From assembly GCA_947485165.1 (NCBI GenBank), contig CANKRG010000023.1:1-32988 (forward strand): DNA of 32,988 bases. The letters run 5' to 3'. This document shows, in pieces, positions 17,102 to 25,715 of the stretch. The stretch's first letter is position 1, and every line of letters begins with the position of its first letter. Position numbers and translations under genes: made by a program. The stretch is from Comamonadaceae bacterium (GTDB lineage: Bacteria > Pseudomonadota > Gammaproteobacteria > Burkholderiales > Burkholderiaceae_C). The notes beneath the pieces are model-generated. The model was not told where the DNA came from. It saw only the letters and a program-made list of their open reading frames with translations, and made no database searches.

Positions 17102-17131
17102 GCGTATTTATTGCCTATACTGCTATTTATT
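17102..17131 (+). repeat. Dispersed AT-rich repeat, copy 5
   Basis: CGTATTTATTGCC...TGCTATTTATTC lies just past the stop of the DUF2946 gene, in the gap before the YcnI-like gene. It is the copy closest to 16371-16400, 731 bases away. Confidence 0.6.
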
Positions 17132-17138
17132 CAGTAGC

Positions 17139-17537
17139 TTAAAGAGGCTCAGGCGGCCCACGGGCGGGCAGGGGTGCGGCGGTGCGCTGGGCAATGGTGG
17201 CTGCGGGGATGGGTTGCAGCCCGCAGCGCAAAGGCTGCGCTGGCTCAAACGACATTTTCAGCACCGGCGGCGGCGCGATGATGCTGACGCACAGCGGGCA
17301 ATCCATGTTCTGACTGGCGACTTCGGTGCTGCCGTCAGTCAAACCGTTAGCCGAGGTGACGATGACTTTCATGCCACCCGAGGCCGAACAAATCAGCTGC
17401 GTCGCCTGCGGGTTGACGATGGGGGAAGCGATGGCGACGCCCAAAGACAGCACAAAACCCAGCAATACCCAACGTACCAACGCGGTGGCACGACGCAGGG
17501 ATTGGAGCAGCGAAACAGTCTGACATGGACTAAACAT
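17139..17537 (-). CDS. DUF2946 family protein, putative copper-locus component
   Basis: This small protein of 132 residues has one N-terminal hydrophobic segment ('ALVRWVLLGFVLSLGVAIASP'), then 'QLICSASGGMKVIV', the dicysteine MDCPLC and the C-terminal LPARGPPEP. Those three (C-S-A-x-G, C-P-x-C, ARGPP) mark DUF2946, which often sits beside copper resistance genes. The cysteine pair could bind metal, but the molecular role is unknown. It begins 65 bases from the divergent MarC gene and should lead the copper group. Confidence 0.8.
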   Translation of the reverse strand: MFSPCQTVSLLQSLRRATALVRWVLLGFVLSLGVAIASPIVNPQATQLICSASGGMKVIVTSANGLTDGSTEVASQNMDCPLCVSIIAPPPVLKMSFEPAQPLRCGLQPIPAATIAQRTAAPLPARGPPEPL

Positions 17538-17602
17538 GGCTAAATTATCGCCGATACGGTTTGTTGAAATGCTGTAAACGACTTTTTGACCATAATATTG
17601 GG

Positions 17603-18205
17603 ATGAATTACACCCTCACCTCCGCCACGATTTTGTTGATTTTGATCACCGACCCAGTCGGTAATATCCCGATTTTTGCGCGTGCGCTGCGCCATGTCTC
17701 GCCCGAGCGGCGTACTTTGGTGATCATGCGCGAGGTGATGATCGCTTTTTTGCTGCTGCTGGGCTTCATGTTTTTTGGCAAAGACTTTTTGACACTGATG
17801 AATTTGAGTGATTTGTCCCTGCAAATCGCCGGCGGTGTGATTTTGTTTTTGATCGCGCTGAAAATGATTTTCCCCTCTGCCGCACACGCTGAAGAAGAGG
17901 TTGTAGGCGAACCGCTGATCGTGCCGCTGGCGATTCCTGCGCTGGCGGGGCCGTCAGCCCTGGCCACGGTGATGCTACTGGTCAGCCAAGCGCCGCAGCG
18001 CAAGCTGGAGTGGATTGCCGCGCTGTGCATCACCATGGCGGTGTGCGCGGTGGTGCTGGTGCTGGCGGAGCGGATTCAGCGCGTGCTGGGTGAACGCGTG
18101 GTGGTTGCCGTGGAGCGGCTGATGGGCTTGATTTTGGTGGCGGTGTCGGTGGAAATGATGCTGCGCGGCTTCAAGGCGGTGGCGCAGCAGATTAACGCGG
18201 CTTAA
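17603..18205 (+). CDS. MarC family integral membrane protein
   Basis: This protein of about 200 residues has six likely membrane segments. The first contains the family motif 'LLILITDPVGNIPIF'; a second conserved region is 'VPLAIPALAGPSALATVML'. MarC/YhgN proteins have no settled function, although they were once linked to multiple antibiotic resistance. The ORF track starts at 17561; ATG 17603 (MNYTLTSATI) matches the family N terminus. The stop codon TAA ends on the base before the stop of the convergent FAH gene. Confidence 0.9.
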   Translation: MNYTLTSATILLILITDPVGNIPIFARALRHVSPERRTLVIMREVMIAFLLLLGFMFFGKDFLTLMNLSDLSLQIAGGVILFLIALKMIFPSAAHAEEEVVGEPLIVPLAIPALAGPSALATVMLLVSQAPQRKLEWIAALCITMAVCAVVLVLAERIQRVLGERVVVAVERLMGLILVAVSVEMMLRGFKAVAQQINAA

Positions 18206-19249
18206 TCAGCTTTTGACACCCGCCTGCACCACGCCCTGCTCAATCGCGCCAAACACGCTGGTGCCGTCTTTGCCTTTGGCTTCAATGCGGATGGTGTCGC
18301 CAAATTTCATGAACTGCGTCGTCGCTTGGCCGTCTTGGATGGTTTCTATGCAGCGCTTTTCAGCGATACAGCTGTAGCCTTTGGGCCAATCGGTACGGCT
18401 TGCGCCATCTTTGCTTGGCTTTGATTCAACGCCCTTGTTGCTGACTGTGCCCGAGCCAATCACGCTGCCAGCACGCACATTGCGCGTTTTGCACAGGTGG
18501 GCGATGAGCTGGCCGAAGTGAAAGGTCATTTCAGGCCCCGCTTCGCACATACCGACTTTGCGGCCGTTCCAGGTGCTTTGCACAGTCATGTTCAGGCGGC
18601 CTTTGCGCCATGAATCACCGAGTTCGCCCAACGTCACCGCGACCGGGCTGAAAGCGGTGGCCGGTTTGCTTTGCACGAAGCCGAAGCCTTTGGCCAGCTC
18701 GTCAGGAATCAAGTTGCGCAAGCTCACGTCGTTGACCAACATCACCAAGCGGATGCTGTCCAGCGCTTGTTCGGGCGTGCTGCCCATTTTGACGTCGCCG
18801 GTGATGACGGCTACTTCAGACTCGAAATCGATGCCAAACGCTTCCGACACGCACACAATGTCGTCGCACGGGCCGATGAAGTCGTCGCTGCCGCCTTGGT
18901 ACATCAGCGGGTCGTGGTAAAAGCTGGCGGGCACTTCAGCATGGCGCGCTTTGCGCACCAGTTCGACGTGGTTCAGGTAAGCCGAGCCGTCTGCCCACTG
19001 GTAGGCGCGTGGCAGTGGTGCCATGCATTGTTTGGGGTCAAATGGGAAAGCGTGGCGCATACGGCTGCTTTGACCGCTGTTCAACGCGTCATACACGTCT
19101 TGCAACTGCGGGCTGATGAAGTTCCAGTCGTCCAGCGCCTGCTGCAGGCGGCTGGCAATGCCGGTGGCGTATTGGGCGTGGCTTAAATCACGCGAAACGA
19201 CGATGAGTTGGCCATCGCGCGAGCCGTCTTTGTAGGTTGCGAGTTTCAT
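18206..19249 (-). CDS. Fumarylacetoacetate hydrolase family protein
   Basis: This cytoplasmic protein of 347 residues should be a metal-dependent hydrolase or hydratase of the FAH superfamily, acting on beta-diketo or 2-oxo acids in aromatic compound breakdown. Marks are the metal-ligand segment 'GIDFESEVAVITGDV' (ExE), the loop 'LVNDVSLRNLI', 'KPATAFSPVAVT' and C-terminal 'GSVIGSGTVSNKGVE'. ATG 19249 (MKLATYKDG) begins the conserved N terminus; the upstream extension in the ORF track runs into the promoter. No other aromatic catabolism gene is in the window, so the substrate is unknown. It is divergent from DUF3108 (25 bases apart). Confidence 0.9.
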   Translation of the reverse strand: MKLATYKDGSRDGQLIVVSRDLSHAQYATGIASRLQQALDDWNFISPQLQDVYDALNSGQSSRMRHAFPFDPKQCMAPLPRAYQWADGSAYLNHVELVRKARHAEVPASFYHDPLMYQGGSDDFIGPCDDIVCVSEAFGIDFESEVAVITGDVKMGSTPEQALDSIRLVMLVNDVSLRNLIPDELAKGFGFVQSKPATAFSPVAVTLGELGDSWRKGRLNMTVQSTWNGRKVGMCEAGPEMTFHFGQLIAHLCKTRNVRAGSVIGSGTVSNKGVESKPSKDGASRTDWPKGYSCIAEKRCIETIQDGQATTQFMKFGDTIRIEAKGKDGTSVFGAIEQGVVQAGVKS

Positions 19250-19274
19250 ACTGGAATTGTAATATCCTCTAGCT

Positions 19275-20429
19275 ATGGCACAACTCAAACCGTTTCAAGC
19301 AAAGCACTGGTTGGCGCTGTTGACCGTGCTGTTTGTTATTGTTTTAATAGCGCATTTGGCAATCATAGCTTCGGCTGCAGGCCAATTTAGCATTAAAAAA
19401 ACAGCAGTAACGGCAGCTTTTACGACACGGATGGTTGAATTGCCCACCGTTGTCCCCGTGGTTCAAAAAACACCGGATCTTGTCAGCCCGCAAAAACAGC
19501 CACCCAAAGTTGTTAAGCCTAAACCTGCCCCCAAACCTAGTCCCGTCCTTGCCCCAAAGTCTGCACCTGCATGGTTGCCTGCACCCGTTGAAACAGCGGC
19601 GGCTACACTGGCGCCACTTTTAGCGCCAGAAATTGCGCCACCGCCTGAACCGCCGCCACCCGCGCCAGAAGAAGCCTCCACGCCGATGGCTGAATCCGTG
19701 CAGCCGACTCCGACTCCGACACCGACACCATCCCCAGCGACCGCTGAAGCCGGTTTGCCTGCGCCCGCGTTTACGGCATTGCGTTCGGGGCGGCATACGT
19801 ACAAAGTCATTGTTAGCAAAAAAGGCAACCCCATTCAGGGCGAGGCACGGCTGACTTGGCAACAAGATGGTGAGAAGTACGCACTGGAGTTATCGATATC
19901 CGCCCCCATAGAGGTGCTGAATTACAAAAGCAGTGGCACGCTGACGACCCAAGGCCTCATGCCCCTTGATTTTTATGACAAAACCGTCTTCAAAAGTACC
20001 GTTGCCGCACACTTTGTCTATGCTCAAAATAAAATAACGTTCAGTACGACACCGAACGAAACGGGATTAATCCCTGGTGCGCAAGATCGAAATAGCATAC
20101 TCATGCAAATAGCCGGTTTGCTGGCTGCTGACCCTGCGCGCTACACGCCCGGTACAACTTTTAGCATTCAAATTGTCAACGCCAGAGAAGCTGACCCTTG
20201 GCTATTCACCGTCAATGAACCAGAAACCTTGAATTTAGAGACGGGTTCTCAAATAGCCTGGCGACTTACCAGAAATCCAAGACGAGAATTTGACAGAAAG
20301 ATTGAACTTTGGTTTGCCCCAGCCATGAACTATTTGCCCGTGCGATACAGACAAACAGAGTCAAACGGCGATTACCAAGACATGGCGTGGCGAAGCACGC
20401 AAGTTTTGCCCAATGCACTGATGCGTTGA
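19275..20429 (+). CDS. DUF3108 domain protein with membrane anchor and proline-rich linker
   Basis: This 384-residue protein has an N-terminal membrane helix ('WLALLTVLFVIVLIAHLAII', residues 12-31), a Pro/Ala/Thr linker with PKPAPKPSP and a PTPTPTPTPSP run (residues about 70-165), and a C-terminal beta-rich domain with 'LSISAPIEVLNYKSSGTLTTQGL' and 'DRNSILMQIAGLL' that fits DUF3108. A plausible layout is inner-membrane anchor, periplasm-spanning linker and a periplasmic domain similar in plan to TonB, but no TonB-box partner is visible and the function is unknown. Codons of the helix segment LIAHLAII resemble the dispersed repeat. Confidence 0.82.
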   Translation: MAQLKPFQAKHWLALLTVLFVIVLIAHLAIIASAAGQFSIKKTAVTAAFTTRMVELPTVVPVVQKTPDLVSPQKQPPKVVKPKPAPKPSPVLAPKSAPAWLPAPVETAAATLAPLLAPEIAPPPEPPPPAPEEASTPMAESVQPTPTPTPTPSPATAEAGLPAPAFTALRSGRHTYKVIVSKKGNPIQGEARLTWQQDGEKYALELSISAPIEVLNYKSSGTLTTQGLMPLDFYDKTVFKSTVAAHFVYAQNKITFSTTPNETGLIPGAQDRNSILMQIAGLLAADPARYTPGTTFSIQIVNAREADPWLFTVNEPETLNLETGSQIAWRLTRNPRREFDRKIELWFAPAMNYLPVRYRQTESNGDYQDMAWRSTQVLPNALMR

Positions 20430-20549
20430 GCTTGAAAAACGTTTTCTGAACGATTTTGTGGCATTTTGGTATTTTTACCTGTTTTTTTATCCTGTGTCAG
20501 CCTTGTAATTGCCAATAACGTTGGTATATGAGATGACAATAGGAGTTAT

Positions 20550-20882
20550 ATGTTGATTCAAACAGCTTTTTCACAGTTGCTCAAAAATTCGTCGATGCAG
20601 ATGCTTTACGACTCGGAATCGTTTGTGGTCGTCCATATGCAATTGGATGGCGAAGGCGCAACGCTGGATACCACTGAAATCAAAAAACCCGTCCTTGCGC
20701 GCCACGGTTTTGAGATTGTGGACAAGCGCTCGGGCAAAGAGGTGTATTTAGACGGTTCATGGGCTGAGTTGTTTCAGCAACAAATAACGGCTTGGCAAGT
20801 GAACACGCCGACTCAAGAAGAGGTGGAAGACACGCTGGATGGCTACGCTGAATTGGCGCACAACCCTGTCTTGATGCACTGA
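20550..20882 (+). CDS. DUF3567 family protein
   Basis: This small cytoplasmic protein of 110 residues belongs to a Burkholderiales family of unknown role: 'QMLYDSESFVVVHM', 'ARHGFEIVDKRSGKEVYLDG', 'WAELFQQQI' and 'EVEDTLDGYAELA'. Family members as remembered begin at MQMLY (ATG 20595 here), but ATG 20550 has a strong AGGAG six bases before it, so a 15-residue extension (MLIQTAFSQLLKNSS) is likely real in this genome or is a different start. A REP element follows the stop. Confidence 0.82.
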   Translation: MLIQTAFSQLLKNSSMQMLYDSESFVVVHMQLDGEGATLDTTEIKKPVLARHGFEIVDKRSGKEVYLDGSWAELFQQQITAWQVNTPTQEEVEDTLDGYAELAHNPVLMH

Positions 20883-20899
20883 GGCGATTCAAAAATCTA

Positions 20900-20969
20900 C
20901 CGTTCGCGCTGAGGTATTGAAGCGTCCACTAGCTAGCTAGCTAGCCCTTCGATACCTCAGGACGAACGG
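20900..20969. repeat. REP-type palindrome with central CTAG tetramer, between convergent genes
   Basis: CCGTTCGCGCTGAGG...GAAGCG (20900-20924) is an imperfect inverted repeat of CCCTTCGATACC...CGAACGG (20945-20969). Between the arms lies CTAGCTAGCTAGCTAG (20929-20944), itself palindromic. It is a third relative of the recG palindromes and may end transcription for both DUF3567 and the aminotransferase. Confidence 0.8.
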
Positions 20970-20987
20970 GATTTAGTAATTTCTCCT

Positions 20988-22328
20988 TTAAGCGTGCTTT
21001 TTAATGGCGTCCGCCAAGACGCCCACCATCACATCAATCTGCGCTTTGTCGACAATAAACGGCGGCGCCAATACCAAGTTTTCACCGGCAGGGCGCACCA
21101 ACACGCCTTTGTGGAAGCATTCCATGAAAATGTCATAGGCACGTTTGCCTGGCAAGCCGGCGATGCTTGTCAGCTCCACCGCGCCTGCAAGTCCCAATGT
21201 GCGAATACCAAGCACCGTTGGCAAACCTTTGAGTGCGCTGTGCATGGCATCACCCAGCACGTGGCCCATGCTGCCGGCGCGGGCAAACAAGTCTTCCGAT
21301 TTGAAGTGCGCCAACGTGGCTATCGCCGCCGCGCAAGCCACGGGGTGGCCCGAGTAGGTGTAGCCGTGGAAAAACTCAATCGCATGTTCTGGCGCTTTGT
21401 CATTGGCTTGCATGATGCTGTTGTACAAGTGGTCGCGGCAAATCACACCACCTAGTGGAATAACGCCATTCGTTACCGCTTTGGCGAAGTTCAACATATC
21501 TGGCACGACGCCGTAGTAATCTGACGCGAAGTTGGTGCCCAAACGCCCGAAACCAGTGATGACTTCGTCAAAAATCAACAAAATACCGTGCTTGTCGCAA
21601 ATCTCGCGCAAACGCTTCAAATAGCCTTGCGGTGGCAAGTACCAACCTGCTGAGCCAGCAACAGGTTCGACAATCACAGCAGCAATATTGCTGGGGTCAT
21701 GCAAGGGCAAGATGCGGCTTTCTAGTTCCAGCAAAATATCTTCTTGCCAAATAGGTTCTACGCCGTTGATGTAAGCATGGTTCACGGGGTCGTGAATAAA
21801 ACGAAGATGATCAACACGAGGCAACAAAGCCGCGCCAAAGGCTTTGCGGTTGGCAGGAATGCCGCCCACACTGATACCGCCAAACCCGACGCCGTGGTAG
21901 CCACGCTCCCGCCCGATGAACACATTGCGATGGCCTTCGCCGCGCGCGCGGTGGTAGGCCAAAGCCACTTTGAGTGAGGTGTCCGCCGCCTCAGAGCCTG
22001 AGTTGCAAAACAGCACCTTGTTCAAATCACCCGGCGCCATGGCGGCAATCATCTCTGCGGCCTCAAAAGCTTTGGGGTTGCTGGCTTGAAAAGCGGTGGC
22101 GTAATCCAAGGTATCCAGCTGATTTTTAATCGCTTCGTTGATAGGCTTGACGTTGTGCCCCGCACTCACACACCACAAACTAGAAATGCCATCAAGCACT
22201 TGGCGGCCGTCATGGGTGGTGAAGTACGCGCCGCTTGCCGCTGTGAATATGCGCGGGTCGTTTTTAAAGCTGCGGTTGGGTGTGAACGGCAGCCATTGGC
22301 TGTCCATGTTGAATGCTTGTGTGGTCAT
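20988..22328 (-). CDS. Class III (omega-amino acid:pyruvate type) aminotransferase
   Basis: This PLP-dependent transaminase of 446 residues resembles beta-alanine (omega-amino acid):pyruvate aminotransferases. It has 'SGSEAADTSLKVALAYHRA' (phosphate-binding turn), 'GRERGYHGVGFGG', the PLP-aspartate segment 'LIFDEVITGFGRLG' and the lysine in 'MLNFAKAVTNGVIPLGG'. The N terminus 'WLPFTPNRSFKNDPRIF' is typical of that subgroup. It probably converts beta-alanine or another omega-amino acid plus pyruvate to the semialdehyde and alanine; the exact amine is uncertain. It is on the same strand as the MFS and Kef genes, but a gap of 71 bases follows MFS. Confidence 0.93.
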   Translation of the reverse strand: MTTQAFNMDSQWLPFTPNRSFKNDPRIFTAASGAYFTTHDGRQVLDGISSLWCVSAGHNVKPINEAIKNQLDTLDYATAFQASNPKAFEAAEMIAAMAPGDLNKVLFCNSGSEAADTSLKVALAYHRARGEGHRNVFIGRERGYHGVGFGGISVGGIPANRKAFGAALLPRVDHLRFIHDPVNHAYINGVEPIWQEDILLELESRILPLHDPSNIAAVIVEPVAGSAGWYLPPQGYLKRLREICDKHGILLIFDEVITGFGRLGTNFASDYYGVVPDMLNFAKAVTNGVIPLGGVICRDHLYNSIMQANDKAPEHAIEFFHGYTYSGHPVACAAAIATLAHFKSEDLFARAGSMGHVLGDAMHSALKGLPTVLGIRTLGLAGAVELTSIAGLPGKRAYDIFMECFHKGVLVRPAGENLVLAPPFIVDKAQIDVMVGVLADAIKKHA

Positions 22329-22399
22329 TGGTTTCTCCCAAAAGTAATTGTCTGTTAGGTATCAATTTTGCTGGCTACTTTGCTGGCTACTTTGCCAGT

Positions 22400-23599
22400 T
22401 TAGCTATTTTTTAATCCGTGGTTGGTTTTTAGTCGGTTGGTCAAATACGTGGCCCAAAGACTGGCAACCAATGCCAATACAAGAATGACAAAACCGTACC
22501 CGTGCAGATCATTCATTCGACCCGTGCTGATGAGCACCCCCCCGAGGAACGTACCTATAGCTTGACCCGCGTACATGGCCGACGTGTTCAGCGCCACGGA
22601 TCCGCTAGCCAAAGCAGGTGCAAAGCCGACCAGTCTCGCTTGTTGCGCTGAATTTGTTGCAAATATACTGACAGCCCAAGGTGCGGTAACTAAGGCGGCC
22701 AAAAACAAAGTTGTACCCAAGGGCCAAATGGCCATGCTCAAAATCATGCCGCATATCCCCATCCAAACCATGCGCGGCGCACCTAATCGATCGACATGGC
22801 GTGACATCCAAATATTACCGAACAGCCCCAAAGCACCAAACCACATAAACAAGGCACTGAGCTGCAAAGGCGAGATAGCCAATTTGGCATTGTAATAAGG
22901 CGCCAAATACGCAAACAACACGAATTGACCTGCGGCATACAGCGTGGTCACCAAAACACAAGTCATCAAGGCGGGAGATTGCAGCGTCGCAGCCCAAGCT
23001 GCGCGCGACAAAGCCGGGGGCTTCACACCATCCGGCATGGCACGCCACACCCACACCGCGCTGATCAAACCGAGTGCGGCGACCAGTAAAAATGCACTTT
23101 GCCAACCCAAGGCACCGCCTAAATACGCACCCACGGGCATACCAATGACCGAGGCCACTGACCAACCTAAAAATACGAATGTGATGGCGCGGCCACGTTG
23201 GTTTTCAGGCACCAACAAGCCAACGCAAGCCGCTGCCTGGGGTGTAAAGATCGCAGGTGAAATCATCGTCAGCACCCGCACGATGAGAAGACTTGAAAAG
23301 TCGGGCATGAGCGCACACAAAGCATGTAGAGCTGCATACCAAAGCATAGACAAAGCCAGCAAACGCCGCCTGTCCCAACCAGCAACCACCGAGGCAAACA
23401 AGGGTGCGCCTATGCACATCAACAAAGCGCCAGCAGAAATAAGTTGCCCAGCTACGGCGACTGAAACGCTCATTGACTGACTGATCACACCTAGCGTTCC
23501 AGGCACAATCATGACGCCCGTACCAATCACGAAATTGCCGAACAACAAGGCCCACAAGACTTTAGGCAACGGTAGCTGTTCTGTATTTTGAGGCATCAT
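22400..23599 (-). CDS. MFS transporter (DHA1/AraJ-like)
   Basis: This 12-helix major facilitator has 399 residues. It starts 'VLWALLFGNFVIGTGVMIVPG' and has the loop motif 'AGWDRRRLL' between helices 2 and 3, then 'SWASVIGMPVGAYLG'-like helix 5 (motif C region; written in the sequence as SVASVIGMPVGAYLGG). This pattern suits drug/sugar-efflux type antiporters. The ORF track uses TTG 23602; ATG 23599 is preferred, seven bases after the Kef stop. It is likely co-transcribed with the Kef gene. Substrate unknown. Confidence 0.9.
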   Translation of the reverse strand: MMPQNTEQLPLPKVLWALLFGNFVIGTGVMIVPGTLGVISQSMSVSVAVAGQLISAGALLMCIGAPLFASVVAGWDRRRLLALSMLWYAALHALCALMPDFSSLLIVRVLTMISPAIFTPQAAACVGLLVPENQRGRAITFVFLGWSVASVIGMPVGAYLGGALGWQSAFLLVAALGLISAVWVWRAMPDGVKPPALSRAAWAATLQSPALMTCVLVTTLYAAGQFVLFAYLAPYYNAKLAISPLQLSALFMWFGALGLFGNIWMSRHVDRLGAPRMVWMGICGMILSMAIWPLGTTLFLAALVTAPWAVSIFATNSAQQARLVGFAPALASGSVALNTSAMYAGQAIGTFLGGVLISTGRMNDLHGYGFVILVLALVASLWATYLTNRLKTNHGLKNS

Positions 23600-23606
23600 C
23601 AACCGC

Positions 23607-25616
23607 TCACCAACCGTTTATCAATTGTTTTTCAGCCAAGTCCAACGCTTCCGGTTTACCAGAAAGCACCAAGGTGTCGCCGGCCTCTAGCAGCAAGTCC
23701 GCATCTGCAAATTTGTGAGCTTCACCCAAGGTTATTTGTTGCCCATTTTTGCGTTTTAAGCTGATAACTTGCACATTTTCCAGTGCGTTCACGATTTGTA
23801 TAAACTGCTTGTCAACTGCTTGGTCTAGCTCCGTCAATGTGACCGAGCATAATCGGGCGCTTTCTAACTCGTCAGCCGTATCGTCGTCGTTGCCGTGAAA
23901 GTAACCACGTAACAAGTTATAACGTGCATCACGCTGCTCTTGTACCACGCGAATCACACGGCGCATCGGCACACCGACCAATGCCAAGGCATGGCTGGCC
24001 AGCATCAAACTGCCTTCAATGGCTTCTGGCACGACTTCAGTCGCACCTGCAAGTTGAAGTTTTTCCAAATCATGGTCATCTACTGTGCGGACAATAACGG
24101 GTACTTTCGGCGCATGGCTGTGAATATTCGCCAGTACTTTCATGGCGCTCGGTGTGTCTAGATAGGTGACCACCACGGCGCTTGCACGCGCCAAACCAGC
24201 AGCCATGAGTGCCTGTAAACGCACAGCATCACCGTAGACCACTTTGTCACCCGCAGCCGCTGCTTGATGAACACGGTCTGGGTCTAGGTCAAGCGCGATG
24301 TAGGGAATTTTTTCGGAAGTGAGCAGTCGCGCTAGATTTTGACCGCAGCGACCATAGCCACAAATAATCACATGTTTGTTAGTACCCATCGCTTTGCGGG
24401 CGATACCCGTCATCTCCAAAGACTGCTGCAACCAATCACTGCTGACCAGCTTCATCACGATCTTGTTGCTGTACATCACTAAAAATGGCGTAGCCAGCAT
24501 GGACAACACCATGCTGGCCAGGATCGGGTTAAGCAAAGCGCGCGGTACCAGCTCGTTTTTTTGCGCCAAGGTGAGCAACACAAAACCAAACTCACCGGCT
24601 TGCGCCAAATAAATACCGGTTCGCAAAGAAACGCCCGCCGTCGCGCCTAAACCACGGGCAAGCAACGTTACCAATGCTAATTTAAACAAAACCGGAACAA
24701 CGACGAGAAACAAAACCAAAGGCCAGCGATCCCAAACCAAACGCCAATTCAGCATCATGCCGATGGTGATAAAAAACAATCCGAGTAACACGTCATGAAA
24801 TGGCCGAATATCCGCTTCAACTTGATGCTTGAATTCCGTTTCGGAAATCAACATGCCGGCGATAAATGCACCCAAGGCCAGTGACAAACCAGCCAACTCG
24901 GTCAACCAAGCCAAGCCTAGTGTGATTAGCAATAAATTTAAGATGAAAAGCTCATCACTTTTGCGTCTTGCCACCAACGTGAGCCATGCTCGCATGACGC
25001 GCTGACCGCCGACCAGCAAGACCGTGATTAAAACAGTAGCTTTCAGGCCAGCGACTGCTAACGCCATGAATAAATTTTCATCCGAAGCACCCAGCGCAGG
25101 GATCAACACCAACAGAGGAACGACTGCCAAGTCTTGAAACAACAGCACACCCATGACACGCTTGCCATGCTCAGAATCCATCTCCAGCCGTTCCGTCATT
25201 AACTTGACCAAAATGGCCGTGCTGCTCATTGCCAAAGCACCAGAAAGCGCCAACGCCGCCTGCCAAGACAAACGCCATGCTGCAGGCAAATATTTCGTGA
25301 GCATCAAAGAAACGGCAGTAACCGCCAGCATGGTGCATGCCACTTGTAACAAACCTAGGCCAAATACATGCCGTCGCATGGTGCGCAATTTGGGCAAATT
25401 AAACTCCAGCCCAATCGCAAACATCAAGAAAACGATGCCAAATTCAGCCAAATGCTGTGTGCCCTGCGTGTTTTTCGCCAATGCCAGCATGTTCGGACCA
25501 ATAACCACCCCAACCGCCAAATAGCCCAGCATAGGTGGCAATTTGAAGGTTCGGCACACGATCACACCCAATACCGCAGCAAAAAGGTAGAGCAGGGTGA
25601 GTTCTAGCGAGGTCAT
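23607..25616 (-). CDS. Monovalent cation:proton antiporter-2 (KefB/KefC type)
   Basis: This 669-residue inner-membrane protein should exchange K+ (or Na+) for H+. About 12 helices (residues 1-390) include 'EFGIVFLMFAIGLEFNLPKL' and 'GVLLFQDLAVVPLLVLIPAL', the acidic-residue helix of CPA2 antiporters. It is followed by a TrkA_N domain with GYGRCGQNLARLL and 'LDLDPDRV' near residues 415-445 (NAD-binding) and a TrkA_C domain at the C terminus ('LLLEAGDTLVLSGKPEAL'). The usual KefF/KefG accessory gene is not adjacent. The gene starts about 100 bases from the divergent kdsD. Confidence 0.92.
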   Translation of the reverse strand: MTSLELTLLYLFAAVLGVIVCRTFKLPPMLGYLAVGVVIGPNMLALAKNTQGTQHLAEFGIVFLMFAIGLEFNLPKLRTMRRHVFGLGLLQVACTMLAVTAVSLMLTKYLPAAWRLSWQAALALSGALAMSSTAILVKLMTERLEMDSEHGKRVMGVLLFQDLAVVPLLVLIPALGASDENLFMALAVAGLKATVLITVLLVGGQRVMRAWLTLVARRKSDELFILNLLLITLGLAWLTELAGLSLALGAFIAGMLISETEFKHQVEADIRPFHDVLLGLFFITIGMMLNWRLVWDRWPLVLFLVVVPVLFKLALVTLLARGLGATAGVSLRTGIYLAQAGEFGFVLLTLAQKNELVPRALLNPILASMVLSMLATPFLVMYSNKIVMKLVSSDWLQQSLEMTGIARKAMGTNKHVIICGYGRCGQNLARLLTSEKIPYIALDLDPDRVHQAAAAGDKVVYGDAVRLQALMAAGLARASAVVVTYLDTPSAMKVLANIHSHAPKVPVIVRTVDDHDLEKLQLAGATEVVPEAIEGSLMLASHALALVGVPMRRVIRVVQEQRDARYNLLRGYFHGNDDDTADELESARLCSVTLTELDQAVDKQFIQIVNALENVQVISLKRKNGQQITLGEAHKFADADLLLEAGDTLVLSGKPEALDLAEKQLINGW

Positions 25617-25715
25617 GCGTCTATATTAGCTTAGACTTGCCGTTATCTTGACGTCTAATCTCGACGACCAAGCCCTAACTCTGACTCGCAAGCCATTAGT
25701 CGATAAAATTACCGG

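Noticed and set aside
19705-19735. Short CCGACT/CCGACA tandem repeat
   Set aside because: It is simply the coding sequence of the Pro-Thr run in the DUF3108 linker, not a CRISPR or regulatory repeat.
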